Notes under the pieces: generated by a model | Told to the model about the DNA's origin: nothing | The model's input: the letters and a program-made list of their open reading frames with translations, nothing else | The model's database searches: none | Origin: Bacteroidales bacterium | Lineage (GTDB): Bacteria > Bacteroidota > Bacteroidia > Bacteroidales > UBA932 | DNA: 64,000 bases | Reading direction: 5' to 3' | NCBI GenBank assembly: GCA_017437755.1 | Contig: JAFRXI010000043.1 | Location: forward strand, 1 to 64,000 | In this document: positions 24,605-32,123 of the stretch, one piece after another | Position numbering within the stretch: position 1 is the stretch's first letter | Layout: each line of letters begins with the position of its first letter | Made by a program: the position numbers and the translations under genes

Positions 24605-26017
24605 TCAGCCGATGATTCTTGCGGCCACGGCCATCACCTCGCCGCCGAGCGCCTCGGCCTCCTTCATGGTGGGGGCCTCGGAATAGATACGGATTATCGG
24701 CTCGGTGTTTGAGCGACGGAGATGGACCCAGCTGCGGGTGGCGTCAAAGATTATCTTCACGCCGTCGGTCTCGTCGATGACGGCGGTGGAATAAGCCTCC
24801 TTCAGGCCGGAGAGAATCCTGTCAATAAGCGCAGGATCAGATACTTCCATACGATTCTTGGCGATGAAATAAGGAGGATATGTCTTTTTGAGCGCCGACA
24901 CCGTCATCTTCTTGTGGGCGAGGTTGCTCAGGAAAAGGGCCACGCCGACCATGGCGTCACGGCCGGTGTGCAGGGCAGGATAGATAACCCCGCCATTGCC
25001 TTCGCCCCCGATCAGGGCACCCACCTTATGCATGAGGGTGGTGACATTCACTTCACCCACTGCCGATGCATGATATGTGCCACCATGCGCCTCGGTGACA
25101 TCCCTGAGAGCCCGGGTGGAAGAAAGGTTTGAAACGGTATGGATGGGCTGTCCCTTTGCCTCGGCCAGCGAGCAGAGGTAATCCGCCACACTCACGAGGG
25201 TATACTCCTCTACGAAAGGTTCGCCGTCCTCGCAGATAAATGCAAGGCGGTCCACGTCCGGATCGACCGACACTCCAAGGTCGGCCTTGTTTTCAACCAC
25301 GCTGTTGCGCAGGTCCAAAAGGTTCGCAGGCAGAGGCTCGGGATTGTGGGCAAAGTCTCCGGTGGGATTGCAATTGAGTTCTATACATTTGACACCCAGT
25401 CGTTTGAGCAACCTGGGCATGATTATTCCGCCAACCGAATTGATGGCGTCCACCACAACGGTGAAATGTGCCGCCTTCACGGCCTCCACATCCACCGCCT
25501 CAAGGGCGAGGACGGCATCGATGTGCCTGTCGGTGAAATCCTCCTCGGTAACCGTCCCGAGTCCGTCCACGCCGGCAAAGCTGAAACCGGCGCTTTCCGC
25601 GGCATCCAGGACTTCCTGCCCCTCGGCTGCGGTGAGGAATTCGCCCTTGTCGTTAAGGAGTTTGAGGGCGTTCCACTGACGCGGGTTGTGCGATGCCGTG
25701 AGTATGATTCCGCCGTCGGCACCGGTGAACGTGACGGCCATCTCCGTGGTGGGAGTGGATGCAAAACCGCATTTTACGACGTCCACGCCGCAGGCGATGA
25801 GGGTACCCACGACGATCTGCTCCACCATGTCGCCCGAGAGCCGGGCATCCTTGCCGACCACGACCTTGTACCTGACTCCGTTGGGAACTGGCTTCCTGCG
25901 CGGAAGTGTAGCTGAATAGGCTGCTGTGAACTTGACGATGTCAACAGGTGTGAGGGCGCCGCCGGGTGCTCCCCCGATGGTGCCACGGATTCCAGAAATG
26001 GATTTAATCAGTGTCAT
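24605..26017 (-). CDS. glmM: Phosphoglucosamine mutase-type alpha-D-phosphohexomutase (GlmM-like)
   Basis: 470 residues. N-terminal 'SISGIRGTIGG', the active-site serine loop GGIILTASHNPRQWNALKLL near residue 105, and the metal-binding 'VSVDPDVDRLAF' near 255 are all present. The C-terminal 'RRSNTEPIIRIYSEA' phosphate-binding loop completes the four domains. GlmM converts glucosamine-6-phosphate to glucosamine-1-phosphate for UDP-GlcNAc; specificity over mannose or glucose is inferred from overall likeness. An exact promoter lies at 26067-26037, and the DUF1343 gene follows directly. Confidence 0.9.
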   Translation of the reverse strand: MTLIKSISGIRGTIGGAPGGALTPVDIVKFTAAYSATLPRRKPVPNGVRYKVVVGKDARLSGDMVEQIVVGTLIACGVDVVKCGFASTPTTEMAVTFTGADGGIILTASHNPRQWNALKLLNDKGEFLTAAEGQEVLDAAESAGFSFAGVDGLGTVTEEDFTDRHIDAVLALEAVDVEAVKAAHFTVVVDAINSVGGIIMPRLLKRLGVKCIELNCNPTGDFAHNPEPLPANLLDLRNSVVENKADLGVSVDPDVDRLAFICEDGEPFVEEYTLVSVADYLCSLAEAKGQPIHTVSNLSSTRALRDVTEAHGGTYHASAVGEVNVTTLMHKVGALIGGEGNGGVIYPALHTGRDAMVGVALFLSNLAHKKMTVSALKKTYPPYFIAKNRMEVSDPALIDRILSGLKEAYSTAVIDETDGVKIIFDATRSWVHLRRSNTEPIIRIYSEAPTMKEAEALGGEVMAVAARIIG

Positions 26018-26036
26018 GTCAAAAACGTTTGAATTT

Positions 26037-26067
26037 CAAAGTTAGTCCATTTTTTAAATAATTCAAA
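26037..26067 (-). promoter_or_regulatory. Promoter of the glmM operon, exact consensus
   Basis: Minus strand TTTG (26067-26064), 19 bases, TAACTTTG (26044-26037), 20 bases before the glmM ATG. Confidence 0.75.
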
Positions 26068-26079
26068 CAATACAACCTT

Positions 26080-27213
26080 TCAGCCGCGAAGAACGAACTG
26101 CCTGCTGGGGAAAGTGCTGTCGCCGGCGTAGAAATCAACGGTTACCCGGTCGTCGGAAACCGCCATCCTGTATGAACCGGCAGCCGGCGAAACGCTGTAA
26201 CGCCTGAGTCCGGAACGATACTCGTCAAACAGTGCGCTCTCGTCCTTTATGGGTTTCCCGTCATCCCTGACCTTCCCTATGCGCAACGACCCATAAGACT
26301 CGGCACCCTCCGCAATTTCCTTGTACTCAGCCAGTTCCGGTTTGGACCATACGCTGTTCATGGTAAGTTGCGTGATCCGTCCGCCGTCGCCGTACCAGTC
26401 GGCCAGCTCTGTCCGGTGGACATGTCCGCAGAGGACTATCGCATTCCTCCGTGCGAATTCACTCCTGAAATGCAGCCTTGCGGAGGTATCCTTCTCCGAT
26501 GCCTTGCCATGGTAGAACCACCGGCAGGAAGCGGCATCATAAGGAAGCACCGGGCCGTGGACAACTATGAAAGTATGACGTGCCCCCTTGGTCTCCTCCA
26601 GCAGCCTGTCAGTCTCAGCATCGTCGGGATCGTTGAAATCTATGACGATATAGGCATCGTCACCCACGCCAAAGGCGAAGGTGGTCTTGGTGATCTCCTG
26701 CCCCAGTTCCGCCGACATCCTTCCGGGCATGTAATCATGGTAGGTCTTTAGGGCGTCAGTCCCCCTGATGTCATGGTTGCCCACCACCGACACAAAAGGA
26801 AGCTTCCCTCCGAAAGAAGCCTTGAAAGAATCCATCACGTCGGAAAGCATCTTCCGGTGGACCTCCCCCTTGCCGCAGTCACCCTGGATCAGGTCACCCA
26901 TCTGGAGTACCATCCTGGTATTGTCGTCGACGAGGCAGGCCGCCCTTTTCACCATCCTGGGGCAACGTTCCCGCCACATCTCACCGTTCCTGGCGAACTC
27001 TGCCCTCTGCACCCTGTTCAGCCACTCCACCTTCTCGTTGTAGTTTGAGTGATAGACGCTTGCAGGCTCCGTATCAAAGTGCGTATCGCCAAGTATCACC
27101 ATGTTGTAATTGTTCCTGCCCTTCCGGGACATCGCTTTCATTTCAGGAAAGCCGGGAATCATCAGCCCCAGTATACCCGCGGCCGAAACGTTCAGGAATG
27201 ATCTTCTGTCCAT
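26080..27213 (-). CDS. Calcineurin-like metallophosphoesterase with twin-arginine-type leader (377 aa)
   Basis: Start placed at MDRRSFLNVSAAGILGLMIP (27213). The open frame extends 236 codons further, but that part is antisense to the carbonic anhydrase gene and is rejected. The leader (DRRSFL) suggests export. Metal-binding motifs of the family are present: GDTHFD near residue 47, 'QMGDLIQGD' near 112, 'VVGNHDIRG' near 152, 'VVHGPV' near 230 and 'LCGHVHRTEL' near 275. It would cleave phosphoesters at a two-metal site. A minus-strand promoter box lies at 27243-27236. Confidence 0.9.
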   Translation of the reverse strand: MDRRSFLNVSAAGILGLMIPGFPEMKAMSRKGRNNYNMVILGDTHFDTEPASVYHSNYNEKVEWLNRVQRAEFARNGEMWRERCPRMVKRAACLVDDNTRMVLQMGDLIQGDCGKGEVHRKMLSDVMDSFKASFGGKLPFVSVVGNHDIRGTDALKTYHDYMPGRMSAELGQEITKTTFAFGVGDDAYIVIDFNDPDDAETDRLLEETKGARHTFIVVHGPVLPYDAASCRWFYHGKASEKDTSARLHFRSEFARRNAIVLCGHVHRTELADWYGDGGRITQLTMNSVWSKPELAEYKEIAEGAESYGSLRIGKVRDDGKPIKDESALFDEYRSGLRRYSVSPAAGSYRMAVSDDRVTVDFYAGDSTFPSRQFVLRG

Positions 27214-27235
27214 ATCAAAACCGTTCTTGGTTAAA

Positions 27236-27272
27236 CAAATATACAAAATTCCGGGATTATTCCCTACCTTTG
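27236..27272. promoter_or_regulatory. Divergent promoter boxes, phosphoesterase and carbonic anhydrase
   Basis: Minus-strand TATATTTG (27243-27236) lies 22 bases before the phosphoesterase ATG; plus-strand TACCTTTG (27265-27272) lies seven bases before the carbonic anhydrase ATG, implying a very short leader. No good TTTG halves are seen. Confidence 0.55.
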
Positions 27273-27279
27273 CACCGTT

Positions 27280-27816
27280 ATGATAGACGATATCCTTCAA
27301 TTCAACAGCCGGTTCGTGGACGGCAAGGGCTACGAACCATATGTCACCGACAAGTATCCCGCAAAGAAGCTGGCCGTGCTGACCTGCATGGACACGAGGC
27401 TTACCGAGCTGCTGCCCAAGGCGCTGGGACTCCGCAACGGCGACGCCAAGATCATCAAGAACGCCGGCGGGCTCATCCTTTCGGAAACCGATTCCGCCAT
27501 CCGTTCCCTGCTTGTCGCCATCTACGAACTTGGAGTGTGCGAGGTCATGGTAGTCCACCATTCCACCTGCGGCGCCTGCCATATGAGCTATTCTGAATTC
27601 AAGCCGCATATGCTGGAGAGAGGAATCTCCCCTGAAACCTTGTCCGACTGGGAAGAAAAGGGTATCGCCGGGTGGCTGGAAGGATTCCACGATACGGAAG
27701 CATCGGTCAGGAAAACCGTCGCGGCGATAAGGAATCATCCGCTGGTCCCTGCAGACGTAGTGGTACGGGGATTCATCATCGATTCCGTAACGGGGGAACT
27801 GACGGAGTGTAAATGA
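27280..27816 (+). CDS. Beta-class carbonic anhydrase (178 aa)
   Basis: Zinc ligands are visible as C-M-D-T-R near residue 36 (LTCMDTRL, with the Asp-Arg dyad) and H-x2-C in 'VVHHSTCGACHM' near 93. The segment 'IIKNAGGLIL' is the usual substrate pocket strand. It interconverts CO2 and bicarbonate. The length is typical of the short (D-type) beta enzymes. It follows a divergent promoter and precedes the tRNA-Glu promoter. Confidence 0.93.
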   Translation: MIDDILQFNSRFVDGKGYEPYVTDKYPAKKLAVLTCMDTRLTELLPKALGLRNGDAKIIKNAGGLILSETDSAIRSLLVAIYELGVCEVMVVHHSTCGACHMSYSEFKPHMLERGISPETLSDWEEKGIAGWLEGFHDTEASVRKTVAAIRNHPLVPADVVVRGFIIDSVTGELTECK

Positions 27817-27835
27817 CAAAAAATCAAAAGAAAAA

Positions 27836-27866
27836 TTTGGAGTGTCGGAAAATTTGCTTATTTTTG
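27836..27866 (+). promoter_or_regulatory. Promoter of the tRNA-Glu/tRNA-Cys unit, exact consensus
   Basis: TTTG (27836-27839), exactly 19 bases, TATTTTTG (27859-27866), 17 bases before the tRNA-Glu 5' end. Confidence 0.85.
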
Positions 27867-27883
27867 CATTCCCAATCAGAAAT

Positions 27884-27955
27884 GCTGGGTTCGTATAACG
27901 GTTAGTACTCAAGATTCTCAATCTTGCAATAGGAGTTCGATTCTCCTACCCAGTA
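27884..27955 (+). tRNA. tRNA-Glu (anticodon CTC)
   Basis: Acceptor GCTGGGT / ACCCAGT (first pair G-T), D arm GTAT-AACGGTTA-GTAC, anticodon stem CAAGA / TCTTG around loop TTCTCAA, T arm AGGAG-TTCGATT-CTCCT, discriminator A at 27955. CCA follows directly at 27956-27958, so it is encoded here, unlike in the other two tRNAs of this window. Confidence 0.92.
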
Positions 27956-27960
27956 CCAGG

Positions 27961-27984
27961 TCGCCAACATTGGTTGGCGATTTT
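27961..27984 (+). terminator. Hairpin between the two tRNA genes
   Basis: TCGCCAAC-ATTG-GTTGGCGA, a perfect 8-bp stem, followed by TTTT. It may end the tRNA-Glu transcript or serve as a processing site. Confidence 0.6.
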
Positions 27985-27993
27985 CATAGAAAC

Positions 27994-28064
27994 GGTACCT
28001 TGGCCGAGTGGTTAGGCACAGGTCTGCAAAACCTGGTACAGCGGTTCGATTCTGCTAGGTACCT
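27994..28064 (+). tRNA. tRNA-Cys (anticodon GCA)
   Basis: Acceptor GGTACCT / AGGTACC, anticodon stem CAGGT / ACCTG around loop CTGCAAA, T arm AGCGG-TTCGATT-CTGCT with one G-T pair, and discriminator T at 28064, the hallmark of tRNA-Cys. CCA is not encoded. Its last eight bases are also part of the large hairpin at 28057-28102. Confidence 0.95.
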
Positions 28065-28102
28065 CAAAGGGGAGCTCGTTTGAGCTCCCCTTTGAGGTAC
28101 CT
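28057..28102. repeat. Perfect 21-bp inverted repeat that includes the tRNA-Cys 3' end
   Basis: The left arm at 28057-28077 begins with the acceptor strand AGGTACC of tRNA-Cys. A 4-base loop (GTTT) follows, then the exact complement at 28082-28102. No T-tract follows, so it is not a standard terminator. The right arm contains a second copy, inverted, of the tRNA end. Confidence 0.85.
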
Positions 28103-28156
28103 GTCTGCGACATAACGGGGGATGTTTCCCCCGAAAAAACCCTTCAACTTCCATTA

Positions 28157-28250
28157 AGTGACGATACCGGTCCATGAAACTGACAGGGTATAGTCAAAAA
28201 CGACCATTTTTGACTATACCCTGTCAAACAAATGTACCCCTATCGTCACT
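28157..28250. repeat. Nested perfect inverted repeats (20-bp stem inside a 10-bp stem)
   Basis: The inner arms at 28181-28200 and 28207-28226 pair over 20 bp without mismatch around a 6-base loop. The outer arms AGTGACGATA (28157-28166) and TATCGTCACT (28241-28250) pair over 10 bp. It is intergenic, just upstream of the promoter of the next gene. No coding frame. Confidence 0.85.
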
Positions 28251-28251
28251 C

Positions 28252-28282
28252 TTGTTTATATTTACACGATTTATTACATTTG
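28252..28282 (+). promoter_or_regulatory. Probable promoter of the BACON/DUF4886 lipoprotein pair
   Basis: TTGT (28252-28255, near TTTG), 19 bases, TACATTTG (28275-28282), 49 bases before the ATG at 28332. The upstream half touches the end of the nested inverted repeat. Confidence 0.5.
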
Positions 28283-28331
28283 CCTTACTGTCAAAGGCAC
28301 CTATCAGGAGTGATATAATACATCAACGGAT

Positions 28332-30041
28332 ATGGAAAGAATCATGAACCTGTTACTTATAATCTCACTTGCAGGAATATGCTCCTGCGGAAAACCCGTC
28401 ATCGTACATGAGAAGCCCCTGGAACCGTCTCCCCTTTCCCTGGGAGTCCAGTCCCTATCATTCGCATGGGCACAGTCAGAGAAAACCGTTCCGGTAGTAT
28501 CTGACCTACCCTGGTCAATCCTGGAGCCGTCGGCCGGATGGGTCCACATAAAAACCGCTTCCGGAGGAAAGGCATTGACCGTATCGGTGGATGAAAACCT
28601 CTCATCTTCGCCCCGCGAGGCCAACCTGCTGGTCTGGTCGGCCGACTCCGAGTGCACCCTGTCCATAAGCCAGGAAGGCTGGGACGGGGCCGGGAATTAC
28701 AACTTCACGGAGAATGCCGTTCCGGCGCAGTGGGAATTCAACGCCTCAGTAGCGGGGGCATCGCCCTGGGTCACGGGCCATACTGCCCCCGCACATCTCG
28801 GAACCGGCCGCGACAAGGCTTTCATCTCGTTCGAGACGGGGTCCTCAGACCATAGCGTAACTTACAGCGTATCAAGTAATTCCATCGCCGTAACCAACGC
28901 CCTGTCAGGTGATGCCTTCACTTTCTCGGTTCCTATAAAGTACCTCCCTGCAGGAACTACCGTGGACTTCATGGCTACCGTAGGCGTATCGGGCGCCGCC
29001 GGTCCCAAATACTGGATTTTCGAGTACCTGGAGGACAGGACATGGAAGAGCGTGGAAGGAAGCCTGAAGACTGCCAGTGAGAACCCCTCGGTGAAGTATT
29101 CATTCTATACAAAGTACTTCAGCACCTATCAGTATGCCACAATCGTGCAGAGCTTCACCCTTGCGCGGCCGGTAAAGGACAATTACCTCCAGATGCGCAT
29201 CCGCATCGCCGGTGACATCTCGTCCTCGGGAGGCAAGCTGTCAGCCGGGCACGGCACATACGTCTGGCTGGTGGGCAACAACGCCAATTACGTGAACTGC
29301 TCCATAAACGCATATGAGGGCATTCCCGTCAAGGATACCAGGAAGGTAGCCGTAATCGGGAATTCCTTCTCCAGTTACTTTGGCACCTACTTCATGCTCA
29401 AGCAACTCGCCCGCAGCCAGGGTCACGAGATGGTGATGAGGGTACACGCCAAGGGATCCCAGACCTTCGGGCTCCACCTGACCCGTGAATTCACACAGCA
29501 AGTCTGGGCTGAAGGAGGCTACGACTACGTCTTCCTACAGGACCAGAGCCGCTCCCACTACGATTACTACACCCTCAAGACCCCTGCCCTGAAGGAGGAC
29601 ACCAAGACCATCGCCGCAAACTTCAAGGCTAAATCCCCTTCCGCCACCATATTCCTGGAGAACACGTGGCCTTTCTACAAGAACGAGGGCGACGGCGTTT
29701 GGATGGGGGCCGGCAACATCCAGGCGGCGGAGGCGGCCATGCTGTCCGGATGCAAGGAGATCGCGGAATATGCCGGAACCAGCGTCTCACCCATCGGCGT
29801 GGCTTTCCGGACCGCCTACGAGGAGGGAATCACATCCCTCTGGTACACAGACAACAAGCACCCCAACCGCAATGGTTCCTACCTCAAGACCTGCGTCAAC
29901 TACCTCTGCATCTACGGCACAAGGTTCGACTCCAACGCGGCTGACTGCGGTGTGGACCACGAACTGGCCGTGCGCCTGAGGGACGTAGCCGAGAGGGTCG
30001 TCCTCGGACACGAGGGAGAATACGGGATAACACGTCAATAA
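28332..30041 (+). CDS. Lipoprotein with BACON-like N-terminus and DUF4886/SGNH-type hydrolase domain (569 aa)
   Basis: Lipoprotein signal MERIMNLLLIISLAGICSCG (an ATG four codons later is equally good). Residues ~30-115 look like a BACON domain (LSFAWAQSEKTVPVVSDLPW, ending 'CTLSISQEGW'). Residues ~120-335 form a beta-sandwich region. From ~340 the DUF4886 hydrolase begins: block I 'VAVIGNSFSSYFG' with the nucleophile serine, 'VFLQDQSRSHYDY', and a C-terminal Asp/His block 'YTDNKHPNRNGSYL'. It probably removes acyl or other ester groups from glycans at the cell surface. The partner lipoprotein follows six bases later. Confidence 0.85.
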   Translation: MERIMNLLLIISLAGICSCGKPVIVHEKPLEPSPLSLGVQSLSFAWAQSEKTVPVVSDLPWSILEPSAGWVHIKTASGGKALTVSVDENLSSSPREANLLVWSADSECTLSISQEGWDGAGNYNFTENAVPAQWEFNASVAGASPWVTGHTAPAHLGTGRDKAFISFETGSSDHSVTYSVSSNSIAVTNALSGDAFTFSVPIKYLPAGTTVDFMATVGVSGAAGPKYWIFEYLEDRTWKSVEGSLKTASENPSVKYSFYTKYFSTYQYATIVQSFTLARPVKDNYLQMRIRIAGDISSSGGKLSAGHGTYVWLVGNNANYVNCSINAYEGIPVKDTRKVAVIGNSFSSYFGTYFMLKQLARSQGHEMVMRVHAKGSQTFGLHLTREFTQQVWAEGGYDYVFLQDQSRSHYDYYTLKTPALKEDTKTIAANFKAKSPSATIFLENTWPFYKNEGDGVWMGAGNIQAAEAAMLSGCKEIAEYAGTSVSPIGVAFRTAYEEGITSLWYTDNKHPNRNGSYLKTCVNYLCIYGTRFDSNAADCGVDHELAVRLRDVAERVVLGHEGEYGITRQ

Positions 30042-30047
30042 TCAGCC

Positions 30048-31955
30048 ATGAAAAGGATACTCTTAATTGCCCTGCCGGTTATCCTGGCATTGGCTTCATG
30101 CAAGGGGAAGGAAGAAATCATCCCTGCGACATATGACGATACCCTTGCCATCTCCGGTCAGGACGACACCCTCATCCCCTCCGCCGGAGGAGAGTTCCGG
30201 GTGGTGGTGAAGTCAAACCTCGACTACTCGGTAAATATCGAACAGCAGGAACAGTGGCTCACGGTTTTACCTTCATCCAAAGCCGGCAATCCCGCCACAA
30301 ACGGACTTGTAAGGTTCATGGCCACGGCGTTCGACATAGCCGACGAGGGAACCATCCGCCAAGCCCGGATCACCTTCAGTGCCAGCGGGGTGAATCCCGC
30401 ATCGATAGATGTGTCACAGTACCCTGCCGACACCTACCGTTTCATGACCGACGAACCCTCTCAGATCAAATTCGGTCCTTCCGGCGGCACCTGCACGATC
30501 CCGGTGGACGCCAACGTGAAATTCACCGTATTGCTCAGCGACCGCTGGATGACGACCGTTTCCGGGCCCGGTGAGATGCCCGTAGTGGTCCAACTGGCGG
30601 AGAACTCCGGCGAGGGGCCCAGGACGGGAACCATAACCATCGATGCAGGGAAATACGGTTCGGACAAGATAGAGATAACCCAGTCCGGAAAGCCTGCCCA
30701 TGAACCGGGAATCGCCAATGCCGAAGAACTGCTGGCGTTTGCCTCGGCCTGGAACAACAAGGAGGACATCTCTGCGTACACCTCCCCGGACGGCTCGATA
30801 AAGGTCCTCTCCGACCTCGACCTGTCGTCGGTCAAGGACTGGACCCCGATAGGGAACGTCACCTCATTTGCCCTTTCAAATACTTCGCTATCAATAAACG
30901 ACGGAAGGCCGTTCGAGGGGATTTTCGACGGAGGCGGCCATACCATCAAGGGATTCGCCCAGAAATATGCCACAGGAAATTCCGTGTGCGGCGGACTGTT
31001 CGGAGTCCTCTACAATGCCCAGGTCAAGGACCTCAACTTTGACTCCTCGTGCACCCTGGAGGTCAACATGCCGTCGGTCTCGGCCTCCGGGCTGGCCTGC
31101 GGATTCCTGGCCGGCATCATGAGGGGCGGCACGGTGAGCGGAGTCACCGTTTCGGGCACGGTCCTCCCTTCCGTGATAAAAAAGGAATCCTCCAACACTT
31201 GCTGCGGGATAGGCGGCCTGATTGGCTGCGCCCGTTCCGACGAGGCCATGAACACCATCACGGAATGTACCTTTGACGGTGAGATAAAGGACGTAGAATC
31301 AAATATTTTCGTAAACAGCACCACTTCCATGGTGGCAGGGATAGTGGCCATGGCCATCGGTCCCAGGGAGTCCCATATAACCGGGTGCATCAACCGCGCC
31401 AACATCTCCACCCGGGTCCACCGCGTTGCAGGTATCGTTTCCACCAGCACCGGCTACCTCCATGTTATCAGGTGCAAAAACTACGGCAACATCTACAACG
31501 ACCCCATGGCCAATTCGGTGGGAGCGAGGGTCGGCGGAATCCTCGCGTTGGATTCCAACACCACGGCAGGCAGGGGCGACGAGGTCACTGACTGCGAGAA
31601 TCACGGCATTGTGGCCCAGGGTCCAACGGCCCCCTCAGGCGCCTGTGCAGGTGGTGTCGTCTGCATAACCCGCGACGTAAAGGTGTCAGGTTGCAGGAAC
31701 TACGGAACCGTGGTCATGCCTCCCGGAGGGACAGCATACGGCCTCCTCACCGCGCAGATAACCGACAACGACGCGACCTTTGTATCCTGCAAGGTACGGG
31801 GTGCCTTTGCGACCGGCTACGATCCCTCCACGGGAGCCCTCTCCGGGAAGGTTGGGATCACAGCCTCAAACTACTGGACCTACGCAGGTAACGTCGCCAC
31901 CGGCTACTCCTGCCCCTCCTTCAACAGCAGCAACATAACCTTCCTGGAACAATAG
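30048..31955 (+). CDS. Surface lipoprotein with two BACON domains and GLUG-type beta-helix repeats (635 aa)
   Basis: Lipobox LALASC (MKRILLIALPVILALASCKG). Two BACON-like modules follow, at about 35-130 and 140-220 (AENSGEGPRTGTITIDAG, ending 'KIEITQSGKP'). From ~225 there is a repeated Gly-rich pattern, 'PFEGIFDGGGHTIKGFA', 'CGGLFGVLYNAQVKDLNF', 'GIGGLIGCAR', 'ITGCINRANIST', 'VIRCKNYGNIYN', typical of GLUG right-handed beta-helices. BACON domains bind glycans or mucin-like surfaces. No catalytic residues are evident, so adhesion or glycan binding is inferred. It is co-transcribed with the hydrolase upstream. Confidence 0.85.
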   Translation: MKRILLIALPVILALASCKGKEEIIPATYDDTLAISGQDDTLIPSAGGEFRVVVKSNLDYSVNIEQQEQWLTVLPSSKAGNPATNGLVRFMATAFDIADEGTIRQARITFSASGVNPASIDVSQYPADTYRFMTDEPSQIKFGPSGGTCTIPVDANVKFTVLLSDRWMTTVSGPGEMPVVVQLAENSGEGPRTGTITIDAGKYGSDKIEITQSGKPAHEPGIANAEELLAFASAWNNKEDISAYTSPDGSIKVLSDLDLSSVKDWTPIGNVTSFALSNTSLSINDGRPFEGIFDGGGHTIKGFAQKYATGNSVCGGLFGVLYNAQVKDLNFDSSCTLEVNMPSVSASGLACGFLAGIMRGGTVSGVTVSGTVLPSVIKKESSNTCCGIGGLIGCARSDEAMNTITECTFDGEIKDVESNIFVNSTTSMVAGIVAMAIGPRESHITGCINRANISTRVHRVAGIVSTSTGYLHVIRCKNYGNIYNDPMANSVGARVGGILALDSNTTAGRGDEVTDCENHGIVAQGPTAPSGACAGGVVCITRDVKVSGCRNYGTVVMPPGGTAYGLLTAQITDNDATFVSCKVRGAFATGYDPSTGALSGKVGITASNYWTYAGNVATGYSCPSFNSSNITFLEQ

Positions 31956-31970
31956 CCATGACAGGTGACA

Positions 31971-32102
31971 CCGACCGGGTGTCCCTGTTATGGAGCCGTA
32001 TGCACCCGCGCATGCAGCGGGAGGGGCCCGCCGGAGCGACAGCGACGGTGGGAGGGTCCGAGGCCGCAGGCCGAGAGCGGAATAACAGGGACATCCGGTC
32101 GG
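31971..32102. repeat. Long structured intergenic element with 21-bp terminal inverted repeats
   Basis: The left arm at 31971-31991 pairs with the right arm at 32082-32102 with a single mismatch (G/A). The GC-rich interior contains further short dyads such as GGCC-GCA-GGCC. It lies between the convergent ends of the BACON lipoprotein and the esterase and may serve as an extended terminator or be a repeat family. Confidence 0.75.
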
Positions 32103-32123
32103 GGAAAGGACCGGGACTGACGG

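Noticed and set aside
27214..27921. N-terminal 236-codon extension of the phosphoesterase frame
   Set aside because: It is antisense to the carbonic anhydrase and the tRNA-Glu promoter region, and a twin-arginine-type leader at 27213 gives the true start.
28157..28250. Invertible promoter bounded by inverted repeats
   Set aside because: The inner loop is only six bases and contains no promoter; no recombinase gene lies nearby.
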